A DNA stretch of 64,000 bases from Spirogloea muscicola (GCA_009602725.1 WELB01000042.1:623254-687253), one strand, 5' to 3'. Positions 35,060-47,365 are shown, counted from the first letter of the stretch. The notes: generated from the letters alone by a model not told the origin. Made by a program: numbers and translations.

Positions 35060-38000
35060 GCCAGGGCCTCCTTCTGCCCCAGCCCCGCGACGAGGCTTGC
35101 GACGCGGCTGCAGAGAGGCTCCTCGTGTTCCGCGGACAAGGAGAGCAGGTGTGCTCTCGCCCCATTGCTCGCTCGTAGCTTGCTCGCCTAACTTCTAGCA
35201 CTGCTGGCCTTGAAGAGCTATGGCGCCCCAGTGCAAGGAGTCGCCCTTTGGCAGCTTCGTTGTACAGCTCTGGCGCTTGCCATGTTGCTAAGATTGGTGG
35301 AGAATTTCGGTTAGCAGGTTGGCGGACGTCGAGGTCGTCAACCACCGGGAGGTGGACGATGGTGGCGCCGCCAGGGAGACTGTGGACGCCGACTCCATCC
35401 TCGAGGAGGAGGCAGGAGGTGAAGGAGGCGGCGGCCGTCAAGTCGACGCCATCACGGAGTTCGAGGAGCAGACGCGGGCGGTGGGGCGGAAGCTCGACGA
35501 GATGATGGAGACCGCGCAGGCGGACGGCGACGCCGACGCCATCCGAGTGGTCCAAGAGCTGCGGTAAGGCTCGAGCTCGGCGTTCGGCGACCTGGGTTCG
35601 AGTGGGCTTGCATGCACAGCGCAGACCCTTCCGCCGTACTAATGGTATCCTGTAGAAGACCTTTTGCTTTGTGTAATAGTTACCATTTAGCAGAGTCCTG
35701 TGTTTTCAGTAAACATCTCATCCACCACCCGAGAAGGGCTACCAGAAGCGTCTCAAGCGACTGGAAGGGCCTGCAAGGGCGTCTGAGATCACTCATTCTT
35801 AGCCACGGCTTGGTGCAGCAAAGCGTGGAATCCAGATGAGATGATGGAAGCGCTGCAGGAGGCGCGGCAGCTGCGCGCCGAGCTGGAGGAGCTGTATGAT
35901 GAGGTGATGGACGTATACGACGCGGGCGACGAGGACGATGCGCGGCAGCTGGTGGAGGCCAACCTGGCGGCGCTGGAGGAGCAGCTGGCGGAAGGCGTGG
36001 AGGGCGTGGAGCAGGCGGCCATGCTCATGGTCCTCACGCGCCTCCGCATGGGCATGGGCGATGTCGAGGAAGTGGAGCCCCTGCTGGAGCGGGTCAGTCG
36101 TTCGTCAGCTTTACTGCTAAATTAACTCAATCGAATATCCGTTATGTGGAAGATGAGCAGAGGCTCCGTTGTTGGTATGTAGTTGGTGGCCAACACGACT
36201 TATCTTGGCCGCCATGCCAGACCAGGGAGCTGGTCGAGAAGGTGGAGAAAGCGGAGCCTCTGCTGGACGACGTGCTGGACCACTTGGGCGACATGTACAC
36301 AGAGACTGGCAGGCTGCAGGAGGCAGTGCGCTTCTACGAGCGCAGCCTGGCGGTACAGGAGGAGCTTCATGGTAGCTGCATGGCACAATGGCCTAATCCC
36401 ATTAGTGGCTACATTGTCAATATAGGCTGGAAGTCAGATACTTCAGTCCTGGTCTTCATGGCCCTTCGATCAAGTGAATGTGGACCTCCATAGATTCTTA
36501 GCAGATCAATGGAGCAGCCTCTTGTGCTCCGCATGTCAGAGTAGGTGTTTCGTCCATGTGCCCATTAAGCATTCAATAATTCAACTATTGCAGGTTCTTC
36601 AGAGGACCCTGAGCTCTCACACACGATGGTGAGCCTCGCCAACACGTACAACGCGATGAACGACCACAAGAAGGCGCTTGCACTGTACAAGCGCGCAGTC
36701 GAGATCACTGAGAACGCGCTTGGGCCTGACACGGATGCGCTCGGAGTGCTGCTTTCGCACATGGGCCATGCTTTACTTGCTGAAGAACGAGCTCAGGAGG
36801 CCGAGCTGGTCTTCCTTCGGTCAGTGGCATGGTCTCTTGCCTGATAATCTGCTCTCTGTCAGCAGGCTGGCAAGTCCATGAATGCGTAACAAGAATTCTG
36901 ATGGCCCTGACCCACTCACCGTGTTTGCAAAAAGGGCATTGAGGATCATTGAGAAGGCACGAGGAGAAGCCGACACTGCTGCCGGGATTGCGTGGTGCGG
37001 CGTTGGTCGTGCCAAGGGTGCTCTTGGTGTGTCTTTCTATTTTGATTCCCTGATCTAGCACATTGTTAAAGACCTGGCACTATCGCTGCCATACATACAA
37101 CAGCACAGGCAGAAGCAGACAGCTGACTGTGAACTCTGATGCGTTGATCGCACGATCAGATATATCCAAGATACAATGCATTTGTACTGTATGCCAAGTT
37201 GTGAACACGCTTGGAGGTAGCAGCTTCATTGTTGCCTTGGGCTGGTGAAGGGGACTGTCTGGCCTGACCTTTGCCGATCTCTTAATCTAATATTTGTTCT
37301 CAATCTTATGGTGTCAGGGAATTACTTGGAGGCCATTGAGACGATGAGGAAAGGCCTTGGCATAATCGAGAAAAGTGAGGAGATGTATCCTGAGGACCCT
37401 GCCATGGTTGCGGCACGTTGTGATTTGGCAGAGCTCCTTCAGGTGGTGGGCAGGTATGCCCCACCGTGCTCTTCTTTACTGATCTGATCTGGTGCATTCC
37501 TTTACTAGTGAAGCTTGCAGGCAGTAGCAAGTGGTACTTTAAGTAAGCAGTGCTCAACTTGATAGCCTGATCAGCAGATTCCGAGCAGAAGGATGCGTTC
37601 TCATGAACAGTCAAATAGCACCTGCTTTGCCTCATATCAGAATCTCTTCATGATTCTGTCTTCTCCTGCAGCTTGGATGAGGCCATTGAGATATGGCAGG
37701 AGAATCTGCTCACAAAGGAGAGCGAGGTCGGGCCCAACGACCCCGAGCTGGTCATGCACCTGCAGAGCCTGGCCACGTGCTACATGGCTGCCAAGAAGCT
37801 CGAAAAGGCGGAGCCCATCATCCGCCGTGCTGTGCACATCATCAGGGAGAGCTTGGGCACCGAGTCGGTGCAGCTCTCAGTGCCCTTGGAGTATCTCTCC
37901 ACCACTCTCCACAACTTGGGGAGGACACGGGAAGCTGAGGCGTATGCGAGGGAGGCCCTTGGCCTTAGGGAACGTGCTCACTCGGGCACGGATCTTTTTG

Positions 38001-38475
38001 TGGGTCAGTGCACACAACTTGCAGAAGCCCTTGGCTCCCTCTCCTCACTTGCAAGTGGCCTTACATCACAGTGTGCATTGCGCCCATGGCAGCTATTGCT
38101 CTGCCGCTATCTCGATGCATTGAGAGGCAAGCATAGGTATCTCACTGCTTCTTGTTTGTCTCAGCACGGCCTCACATAGTCGATTGTTTTGGTATGCCGG
38201 CTGGCGTACATCTGCCAGGTGAGGCTTGCAACAACCTGGCGGTCATTCTGCACGACCAGAAGAAGGAGGCCGAAGCCGAGGAGCTTCTCTGGCGGGGCTT
38301 GACGGCGAGGGAGAAAGCGTACGGGCCAGAAGGTCGCGAGCTCATCGACGTCCTACAGCTGCTGGTTGTGGTCCTCCACAACCAAAGCAAGGCCGGCGAC
38401 ATCCCACCCCTCGTCAGGCGACTGAAGAGCCTCAAGGAGCTGCATGGCGAACCCAAGGGTCCTCCACAGTCTTAA
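35060..38475 (+). CDS. Kinesin-light-chain-like TPR protein
   Basis: In-phase exons: one ending at 35148, then 35318-35563, 35819-36092, 36221-36371, 36594-36819, 36935-37026, 37318-37453, 37672-38003 and 38219-38475. The first exon is Ala/Ser/Arg-rich and transit-like (SPATRLATRLQRGSS), but no ATG was found in that frame, so the start is open. An acidic N-terminal part (EEEAGGEG, MMEALQEARQLRAELEELYD) is probably coiled coil. About eight tetratricopeptide repeats follow, such as LANTYNAMNDHKKALALYKR, LATCYMAAKKLEKAEPIIRR and LAVILHDQKKEAEAEELLWR. Their 42-residue spacing and 'LG--AEAY--EAL--RE' form are like kinesin light chain and plant KLC-related (CMU) proteins. It is a scaffold by inference, with partners unknown. 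Confidence 0.8.
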
Positions 38476-39675
38476 GAGTACGGGGATCCTTCTATGCTTT
38501 TGTGCTTGGCAGGGAAGCTTCGTGGAAGCTTGTGTGCTGTTTAATGCTCTCGCAGATCATTCGCAGTGCCGTGAGTCGGCCATTGCATGCAGTTGTGGCA
38601 TTTAAGAATGCGGTACATACAGGGGCAAAAGCGTGTGTAAGTGTTGGAGGGCCTGAGTGGGCAAGTACTGTGGCAAGCACAGCTACAACTGCATGAAGCA
38701 AGCGGTGTGGGCAGGCTGAGAGGCTTTCGGCCATCAAGAAGTCGCTACTAGTCTGGGATGACTAGCTGTGGCGCGCTGCCTACTTTGAAACTTCCGAGGC
38801 TGTATGTCGTTGCAGAAATGCGTCGCACGCTGGACATCAAATACCGACCGCACGGCAAGGCAAGGCACAAGCTTGCCCCTTGCGTGTCTTGACTTTCCTG
38901 AATGGAAAGCAGCAAATGTCATAGTGCATGAATGCACATTGCCAGATGATCACTGAGCAGAACGGGCTGTCACTCCTGCTTGAACGAAACTTGGGTGGAC
39001 TTAATGGAGGGCGTACGCCAACTGCCTAAGGCATGTTTGAGTAGGGCTCATGTCTATTCAAGAATTGAGTATGTTGTGACTCAGAAGGGACAGATGGGCA
39101 ATGTGCCTGTAACTGAATGGGATGAGCAAGCAACATGGGTGGGTGGAATGGAGGTGGGAATGGGGGAGAAGCCAACTACTTACTGGAAGCGAACGGCTTT
39201 CCCCATAAGTAATCCATGTGCCAGTTGCCATGGTGTAAAACAAATAATAATCGATAAAGTAATGAAATAGTCATGCAGAGCAGTAGTGTCTTACTTGGAC
39301 AGAAGAATATCGCTGAGCAGTAGTGTCCTCTGCAGATCCTTTTTGCTTGAGCCACTCTTGCCACACCTTCCTCCATCCCCTCTCTGCCAGAGGCTCCAGA
39401 TGCCAGCAGGAGGGTCCAAGATTGCCAAGGTGACAAATGAAGATGGCCAATTGCCGCGGCCAAGGGCTACTAGTGCCTAACACATCGGGGTTACACCTGA
39501 TGAGACAGAGCAGAACCCTCACAGCGATCAGCACAGCGCAAAGCTTCCCTGAAGAGACACTCTATCCACGCAGTAATGATCGTTGTGGAGCCATACAACG
39601 TGCATGACATCAACCCACCGCACCTACGTACTGCACTACACGTACTGCACGTACTACTGCATAAGTAGGACAAGC
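38476..39675. other. Intergenic, no gene recognised
   Basis: The region between convergent genes has no recognisable protein. A short direct repeat of CGTACTGCA lies at about 39626-39655. Confidence 0.45.
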
Positions 39676-42275
39676 TCAGCACGAAATGGTGGCTTGAGCT
39701 ACAACGAGGGCTGGCTGAACCTGAAGATGCACAAGGGTGAGCCGGACGTAGCCACCAATGTAATAGCCTGGCGGCCGCACTGTTGGCCCGCTCAGCAGCA
39801 ACAGTGCCTGACACTGGCCTGCCTGGCTGGTGTGCGAGTCCTCGCAGCCTGCTGCGGTCTGGCACAAGGAGCAGCTTGGGTGGGGCTCAAGACCGTCCAA
39901 GCAGTCATAGCGTTGAGCCTCTGAGGCGGTGAGCAGCGCAGCTGCCACCTCGACCTCCTCGCGTGCCACTGTCACTGTAAGCTTGTGTGCAGGTGCCAGG
40001 CCCGTGAGCAGGTCCAGGAGCTCGAGGGAGCGCACGGCCTGCACTACGTGACACACACCATCGGGCCAAGCAAGGCGCCGCCGGATAACCCCCTGCACGC
40101 AGGCAGGCGCTGAATGCCATGCCTTAGCTAACGGCCAGACATGGTAGGCCTTCTGATGAGAGCAACCTCGCTGACATCTACTACTACTGACTCCTGCTAC
40201 TCCAGTGGCAGCTAGTCGCACCAGGAGGGGCTCCACAAGCTCGGCCTCGTAGACGAGGTCGCTGCCAATGATGACGTCGTAGACATCCTCTGGCACCAGG
40301 CGTGGGCAACCACCATAAGTGTCCGTCCCCGCCTGCCATATACACTCCCTGTCAGATTGAAGATCTCCGCTAGGAGACCGCTACAAAAAGATTACTGGAA
40401 CTTAAAAGTAGGCTTAATCTACTAGGCTTCATGACAGGGTAATTCAACGTCCTCACTACGTTATGCAAAAAGTCATGATCCAAGCCAAAGCTTCATCAAT
40501 CACTTCCAATTTCTTGTTGTATTCCCTTAGTAACTCTGCTCGAGAGAAAGATAAGGGCCTTGTAGCTCTGCCATGGAAGCAGGGGGCTGATCAGATGGGC
40601 GCACCAGTGCTGCATGCAGTGGAGTGGCATCGTGCCCTAGGCTGGTGCTCGTGTTGTCCTCAACCCACTCCAGGAATCGCACCTTGACGCAGCTGCTGGC
40701 AAAAAGGTGGCCGTCACCGCCACCGCCCCTGTTCCCAGTAACACCATGTCTCGCTGCCGGTGCTTCGACTGGGCCCCATGACCAAGACCATTCATCTGCG
40801 CAAGAAGCAGTCGGCCCCTTGGCATTGCTTCTGGCACCAAAGTGCGTGCTGGCTGGGAGGAGGTGCACTGCAGCAGCCAGGTTGTCCAGGATGGCGGGGA
40901 CGCAGTCTGTCAGTGCCACCTCGACGGCGCCCAGCTGGGCGGCCAGCAGCCCGCAGAGGCCGCAGCCGGCACCGAGCTCCAGCACGCGGCGCCCGCGCAC
41001 CGCTTCTGGCGCCGCCCGCAGCTGGGCTGCCAGCAGCAGCGCAGCACCCCAGACCTTCCATCCCAGGCCTGCGTCATGGTAAGGCATCTCCAGGACCTGC
41101 GGCATCGGCAGCGGCAACATGGTAGATGCGGACGCGTCAGCGGCCGTGCTCTGGCGGTCACACTTGCCTAAGTACAAAATCTCCACCACTGTGACCCTGG
41201 TCCTTAACCCAAGACAATTGTTCAAGCCATAAGCCCTGGAGACTGTGAACTGGGCCGGTGCTCAGAGCTAAGAATGACATAACCCTGCTGAGCTCCTCTG
41301 GCTGAGGTAGAGCGCTCAGCATGGCGTCTCACCGTCACTGCCACTCCGTCGAACTCGAACAACTTGGTCGCGGCAGCCGTTGCCGCCGTGGTGCCGGCGC
41401 AGGCGGCGACGAGCGCCGCCAGCGCGTCGAGCAGGCGGCCGTCGTCCTCCGACGGGCCCAGCAGCCGTACCGCGAGCTCGACGGCGCCACGCGCCTGGAT
41501 GGAGGCTGCCGCTGCGGCGCTGGCAATGGCCGCCGCCGCCAGCGCCTCAACGGCCACCACCACGTCAATGGCAGTTGGGTATGGCAGTCGTGGGTTCAGA
41601 CGGGCCATTGTGGCGTAGTCTGCCAGGAGCTGGAGCTCGGCGTCGACCCCTCCTCGGCGCGCCTGGAGCTGCGCAGCAGGAGGTGGGGTATTGGACAAGG
41701 CCGCCTTCGGGCAAGTGCTTACAGTCAAGCACCGCCTTGGGACTTAGACTGTATCTCACTGCGGACCAAGGGAATCTAACCCATATCCTTTGCTTGGAAA
41801 ACAGACAGTTTGCCTTTAATCTATGCCCGCAAATGAGGTAGTGATCAGGGGCCTTAACGAAGGCCCCCCAAAGCCACAGGCACAGCAGCAAGTGCAGCAA
41901 GCCCGGGCATCGGAGACGGGCTTCGAGGCTCTGCGGATATTCTGCAATCACGTCAGGAGCCAACGACCTGGAACGCAGTTAGCTGGCCAAAGGGCAACGA
42001 GGCTCACGAGCGCCAGCGGTGGACGCATGCCGGGCATGACGCAGGCCTCGACGAGAAGCAGCGTGGCGAGGAGTCCGGGGAATCGATCATGGGTGGGGCG
42101 CCGCCGGGGGCCCAAGGGCCCCCGGCGGCGCGACGGCGCCACCGGGGGCGGAGGGTTGACAAAGAAGCGGCTGCCGCAAATCGACAAAGGGTCCGAGGCG
42201 GCTGAGCGCCGCCAGATCCGACGCCAGCGTGGCCGCGATCACCATCACGCGGCGCAGCCTGCGGCCCTCCGCCAT
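39676..42275 (-). CDS. METTL/Methyltransf_16-type SAM methyltransferase with helical N-terminal region
   Basis: Firm in-phase exons are 41941-41859, 41668-41333, 41096-40605 and 40332-40201. A last exon runs from about 40095 towards 39676, and a probable start is at 42275 (MAEGRRLRRVMVIAATLASD). The N-terminal part is Ala/Leu-rich and helical, possibly ARM/HEAT-like (VELAVRLLGPSEDDGRLLDA). It leads into KLFEFDGVAVT, a beta-hairpin typical before METTL21-like domains. The catalytic part has GLGWKVWGAALLLAAQL, motif I ELGAGCGLCG, VALTDC, and DVIIGSDLVYEAELVEPLL with the Asp-x-Val-Tyr motif of protein-lysine methyltransferases. The C-terminal GVCHVVQAVRSLELLDLL fits. The substrate is unknown. 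The segment from 40620 to 40850 between motifs is longer than usual and rich in Gly/Ala/Ser. The exact C-terminus and the exon at 42275-41942 are unresolved. Confidence 0.75.
42098..42131. repeat. Perfect 16-bp GC inverted repeat, 2-nt loop
   Basis: GCGCCGCCGGGGGCCC is followed by AA and then its exact reverse complement. It lies inside the poorly resolved 5' part of the methyltransferase gene. Confidence 0.85.
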
Positions 42276-42469
42276 GGATGCCCTCGCAACGCCGCACCGG
42301 CAGGCTGCCAAGGCGAGGCGCGTTCCCTGAGGTCCCGCTGCGCGTCGCGGCGGCCCTCTGTCTATGCCTCGGGCGCTGCCTCTCTGCGTCCGCCGCGCCC
42401 GACTCGTGGGCGAGCCTCCAGCGGCCTGCTCTGGGAGTCGGGGCTTGGGGTTTAGGAGAGGTGAGCTCT

Positions 42470-42725
42470 TCCAAAAGGGGGCGGGGGGATGTGGACAAAG
42501 CCAGCCCTGGGAGGAATGAACAAGGTCCAAAGAAGAAGCTCGCCCAACTTAAGGTGGCTGGGAAAAGCCAGCCCAAAAAGCCTTGGACATGGTCAAAGGG
42601 CCAAAAGGCGCCAAAACCACACACCTATTGTAAGACACTACAGCAAATTGGGAGAGTGAGGCTTTTTCCAGTAGAAGGGCGATGGCTCCGGCCAGCCCTG
42701 GAAAAGAATGGAATGGGAGCTTAGG
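42470..42725 (+). repeat. Three hairpin-core repeat units
   Basis: Units lie at about 42478-42530 (AAAGCCAGCCCTGGGAGGAA then TGAACAAGGTCCA), 42543-42600 (GGTGGCTGGGAAAAGCCAGC, then TTGGACATGGTCAAAGG) and 42660-42715 (GATGGCTCCGGCCAGCCC). They lie upstream of the methyltransferase start and point away from it. Confidence 0.75.
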
Positions 42726-42899
42726 AGTACGCTTCCTCAGGAACTCCGATGTAGCATTTAGCAGCCGCAAGTTGGAGTATCCTGTAGCTGGGGGTTTGGG
42801 TTTAGGAGTAAGAGAAAGGTGCAGTCTGCAGGGCGCCGACGTTGAAGGGGGCGCTTCACGGCACGCTAACGGTGTGCGTTACTGGCGGGCTCCCGTCAC

Positions 42900-43070
42900 T
42901 ACCACGTGGCGGCCGATCATGCGCGCCAAGTTGCCGCCATCCACGTGGCGTGCAGCCGCCCGGAGACCAAAGAATCAACGTGGGCGCCTGACCGGAAGAT
43001 GCCAGCCTCCGGCCCCCGTGCGTCCCAGGGAGCCGGCGCGGCCGACCACCGACTGGCCGCCACGTGGAAC
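42900..43070. promoter_or_regulatory. Cluster of three CACGTG (G-box) motifs
   Basis: CACGTG occurs at 42903-42908, 42942-42947 and 43061-43066, each flanked by GC-rich sequence (CCACGTGGC type). The cluster lies about 0.7-0.85 kb upstream of the NTT start. G-boxes bind bZIP/bHLH factors in plants and algae. Regulation of NTT from here is inference. Confidence 0.35.
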
Positions 43071-43427
43071 GTCAGCTGAATCGCCCCCCCCGTCTCCCCA
43101 ACCCTCCTGGCCCGCACTGGGCTTTCACTACCGTCCGTGCGGTGGGGGACCCCGCATTTCTCCACCGATTTTTGGGGGGTTGGTCTGACGGCGCAGGGCT
43201 GCCGATCTGCACCGTCTAGCTGAAGCGGGACGGCAGCGGTGCGCGGGGCTCCGCCAATGATGGGGGCCCGGCCCTTCCATCGGTGCGTCCCCCACCGTCT
43301 CCGCCGTCTCGCGTGCCCCTCGGCGGCGCCGCTGCCGCCGCCCCGCCCGTCACCTAGGCCACCTTTGCATATAGGAGCTTCGTTTCCTTCCTCCGTACAT
43401 TCCTTGTGGGTTGTCCTCTCACAGAAG

Positions 43428-43505
43428 AAAGTGGCATTCCCAATGGGGGCAAGGGCTGTGAAAAGCCAGCCCGAAAAGAGTTGACAAAGGTTTGAAGGGG
43501 CCAAA
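43428..43505 (-). repeat. Hairpin-core unit of the composite element
   Basis: In plus-strand reading it is GTGGCATTCCCAATGGGGGC, AAGGGCTGTGAAAAGCCAGC, then CGAAAAGAGTTGACAAAGG and a GAAGGGGCCA end. It matches the distal half of the 12236-12481 element without module 2, and lies about 260 bp upstream of the NTT start. Confidence 0.8.
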
Positions 43506-43763
43506 TGACAGCCATTGCCTGAATCAAGAAGCTGTCTCTTTGGAAGAGCTCACTTCTTTGCTCTGGTTTGTGCCTGAGCAGTGTGTTGGCTTGACTAAAA
43601 TTGGCCACCGTTCAATTTCATGCGCACGGCTCGCCTTTCCCCCGTTGCCAAGCAGCGCCGCCGCTAGCCTCCCAACCCCCCGGCGCAGTGCCAGCTGCTA
43701 GCCGATCCCCCGCCGCCGCCGCCGCCGCTGCCGCCGCCGCCGCCGCGCGCGGCGCTTCTCGCC

Positions 43764-46700
43764 GTGGCGTTGACGGCGCCGCCATGGGGCTGCAGCCGGG
43801 TCTGGCCGTGCGGTATGTCGCCGACGCGGCGCACTTCCCCTACGGCGGCAAGCCGCCCGCCGCCGTCGCGGCACGCGCCATGGCGCTCGGCCGNGCCCCG
43901 GGCCTCGGCCGCCGCCGCCGCCGCCGGCGCCGCTCCGCAGGATCGGGATGAGGAGCAGCAGCAGCCGGAGGGCGATGGCCTGGTGGCGCCGTTCGCGGCG
44001 ACGGCGACGGCGCCGGCGGCGCCGCAGCAGGGCAGCATTTTCGGCATCCCGTACACAACGGTCAAGAAGGTGGTGCCGCTGGGCCTCATGTTCTTCTGCA
44101 TCCTGTTCAACTACACCATCCTGCGCGACACCAAGGACGTGCTGGTGGTCACCGCGCCCGGCTCTGGCGCCGAGATCATCCCGTTCCTAAAGACCTGGGT
44201 CAACCTGCCGCTGGCCGTCGCCTTCATGGTCGTGTACTCCAAGCTGGCCAACGTGCTGTCGCGCGAGGCGCTCTTCTACACCTGCATCTTCCCCTTCATC
44301 GCCTTCTTCGGCGCCTTCGCCTTCCTCATGTACCCGCTGCAGCACGTCCTGCACCCCACCGCGCTCGCCGAGCGCCTGCTCACGCAGCTCGGGCCGCGCT
44401 TCATGGGCCCCATCTCCATCCTCCGCAACTGGACCTTCTGCCTCTTCTACGTCATGGCCGAGCTCTGGGGCTCCGTCGTCGTTTCCGTCCTCTTCTGGGG
44501 CTTTGCCAACCAGGTGCCAGTTTTTGCCCTCCTGCCAACACGCCTCCTCATTCAGGAGTTCCCATTGCGCCTGCTCAACCACAGGCATTAGTGAGGGTGT
44601 GCCCCCTCTAGCTGTCCTGCTTGAGACCTGGCCGCTTTGCCTCTTGCACACTATGTGCTTCATAGATGTATTTCCTTCTTCGTCACAGGCCTGACAAGAT
44701 ACTACTGAGAGACATGCATTAGCCCCTTGTGCAATCAAGTCTGTTGGTGTGTATAGGAACTGCTAGTGTGTTATTGCTCATCCGCCTACCTCTTACACTT
44801 CTCGCTGTGTACAAGCGGGTAGCTCCAGTCTCACAAGCACAATACTTATCAATTGTTTACAAGCTGCTCAAGGAAAGGCATTATAAGCGCAGTGGTTGTC
44901 AGATTTGCGCCGCAACAAACAACTTTGCCATATCCGAACTGGCCAACCCTTGCGGTCACGTGCAGCGAAATGCAGATGCACTGCAGATTGATGCTCTGCA
45001 GTGTGGCAGCGGTGGTGTAATACCTGCTTCTCTTCAAGTCTGATTCCCAGGGCGCTGCTTTTGCAGATTGTGACGGTGGACGAAGCGAAGCAGTTCTACC
45101 CGCTCTTCGGCCTGGGCGCCAATGTGGCGCTCGTCTTTTCGGGGAGGACTGTCAAGTATTTCTCTCAGCTGCGCAGCAAGCTGGGGCCTGGCGTCGACGG
45201 CTGGGCTATGTCGCTCAAGGGCATGATGTCGCTCGTTGTCGTGCTCGGCTTTGCTATTGCCGCCATATACTGGTGGGTTGTCGCCAATGTCGTCAACGAC
45301 CCCAACCTGCCCAAGGTTGAGAAGAAGAAGAAGGTGAGCACTACTGCCGGCTAGCAGCAAGTTATCTATATGGCTGAATGACTTTGAAGCACCACGTATG
45401 CACTTGTTGCTGCAGTGGCAATGTTGCTAAAAGTAAGTTGGCTATACTCGAGCAGCAGGAAAGATCGCCGTCGTTGTCACTTCAGTGTAGGGGATTAGAC
45501 CTGCTCTAGCTGAGCATCCTCGCTCTTTGGCCCTCTGCAGAAGGAGAAGCCAAAGATGAGCATGGGGGAGAGCTTCAAGTTCCTCCTTGGGTCACGGTAT
45601 ATTAGGGACCTTGCCACGATCGTAGTAGCGTATGGCATTAGCATCAACCTTGTGGAGGTTACATGGAAGGGCAAGATCAAGGCCCAGGTGCTTGCCTGCC
45701 TCCCTCTCCAGCCCTTGGCTTGGTCTTGTACACCTTGAGATGTGTTGGACACTGGAAAATACAGGTGTTCAGGAGAGGCATCAGCCTTGCACACAAGGCT
45801 GGCAAATGAGTTGAAAGTAGCTGCAATAACTAGCTCGATGTGTCGCTCGATGCGAAGGCAAGCGTAATGCATGCCTGCGACAAACAGCAAGTCCTGACAG
45901 TGGCAGCAAGTTTCCGACCCTGTTACTCAACAGCAAGCCCTCTCTGCGGTAGACAATCTGATTGAGTAAAGGCAAAGCATTAACGACCTCTCTCTGACCT
46001 GCTTCCTGCTCTCTGCATGCAGTTCCCAAATCCAAATGATTACTCCTCGTTCATGGGCGACTTCTCAACGTACACGGGCATCGTGACATTTGCAATGATG
46101 CTTCTCTCGCGTGTCATATTCCGCAAGTTCGGCTGGGGCGTGGCGGCACAGATCACGCCGTCGGTGCTGCTCGTCACAGGCGTGGCCTTCTTCTCGCTCG
46201 TGCTCTTCTCCGCGCCCCTCACGCCGTACCTGGCATCCCTGGGGCTCACGCCACTGCTGGCAGCCGTGTACGTTGGCGCCGCCCAGAATATTTTTAGCAA
46301 GAGCGCCAAGTACAGCCTGTTTGACCCGTGCAAGGAGATGGCCTATATTCCTCTTGATGAGGAAACCAAGGTGAGCTCAGCAAGGCAGCCTCAGCATGTG
46401 TTTGGGCCATCCTAAGTTTCTTGGTATCTGCCCTTGAGCAAGTCTGGCACAGACTTAATCATCTGTGGCGAACGTAAAGGTAGCCTGAATTTTATGCATC
46501 TCTGTAAGTCATAATATCAGCAAGGCGTTTGTGGATTCGGTGTTGCCCAAGCAGACCCTTATGAGATGGTGGAGGCTTGACCCTTGAGTGAGTCCTCCTA
46601 GTACTTGGTGTGGTGTCGGCTGTGGCAGAATATGATAGGAGCATATAGCACTAATCTTCAATGCTGCTGCGAGCAGGTCAAGGGCAAGGCTGCTATCGAC

Positions 46701-47365
46701 GTGGTGTGCAATCCGCTGGGCAAGTCGGGCGGTGCGCTCATTCAGCAGTTCCTCATCTTTGGCTTTGGGTCGCTGGCCAACTCCACGCCGTACCTTGGCG
46801 TCATCCTGCTGTTCATCGTCATTGCATGGCTTGGTGCCGCCCGGTCGCTGGATAAGCAGTTCTCGCCACTCGTCCAAGAGGACCTCAAGGGCAAGTACCA
46901 GGAGGGCAAGCTGGCCTCCTCATCAAAGGCGTTCCTCGGCTCCGGCGGGAAGCCGCACAAAGAGGTGAGGAGGCTGACACATTCTCCCTTGCCATCGTTC
47001 TCTGCAAGGAGGGTCACTTGCAAGTAAAAGCGTGTGTTACAGTAGGAAGCTGAGACGTACACAACAGATGGGCTGCTCCTCGTTACCGCTTCTGACAATT
47101 TTCTGGGTGCTCATGCCAACCTTCTTGGCAGGTCAAATATCGGTTTGTGAGTGTGCTCAATGAGCAGGGCTTTGTGGAGGGCCGTTATGTGCCTATCCTC
47201 GACGGCAAGCCTGTGCTCGATGGCAAGCTGCCTGCGGAGGTCAAGAGCAGCGCTCCTGCTCCTGCTCCTGCAGCGTCCGCCAAGATTGTCAGTGAGGCTG
47301 CTGGGAATGATGATGGCGGCAACGGCGCTAGCTCCCTGACTTTGGAGCAGCCGGCTAAGGCATAA
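43764..47365 (+). CDS. NTT: Plastid-type ATP/ADP translocase (NTT family)
   Basis: Six exons join in phase: 43764-44513, 45067-45333, 45541-45687, 46023-46370, 46677-46964 and 47132-47365, about 677 residues. NTT carriers exchange cytosolic ATP for stromal ADP plus phosphate across the plastid inner envelope. Signature stretches are GIPYTTVKKVVPLGLMFFCI, NYTILRDTKDVLVVTAPGSG, EIIPFLKTWVNLP, ILRNWTFCLFYVMAELWGS, KYFSQLRSKLGPG, SRYIRDLATIVVAYGISINL, NLVEVTWKGKIKAQ, KSAKYSLFDPCKEMAYIPLD and NPLGKSGGALIQQFL, over about twelve membrane helices. The C-terminus is Ala/Lys-rich. Start doubt: the ATG at 43764 is in frame with the domain. A better-looking N-terminus (MGLQPGLAVRYVADAAHFPY, from 43783) is in another frame, and an N at 43894 lies between, so an indel in a GCC tract could unite them. 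Confidence 0.93.

Noticed and set aside
33656-35139. Open frames of up to 460 codons across the second gap
   Set aside because: The length comes from Ns. Real homology (ELO) is limited to the part left of the gap.
35575-35615. tRNA-like GGGTTCGAGTGGGC near 35600
   Set aside because: No A-box, anticodon arm or matching acceptor stem was found, and it lies within an intron of the TPR gene.
43130-43300. Inverted GCGGTGGGGGAC and GTCCCCCACCGT as transposon ends
   Set aside because: The arms are short and GC-rich, with no target-site duplication or internal coding sequence, so chance is likely.
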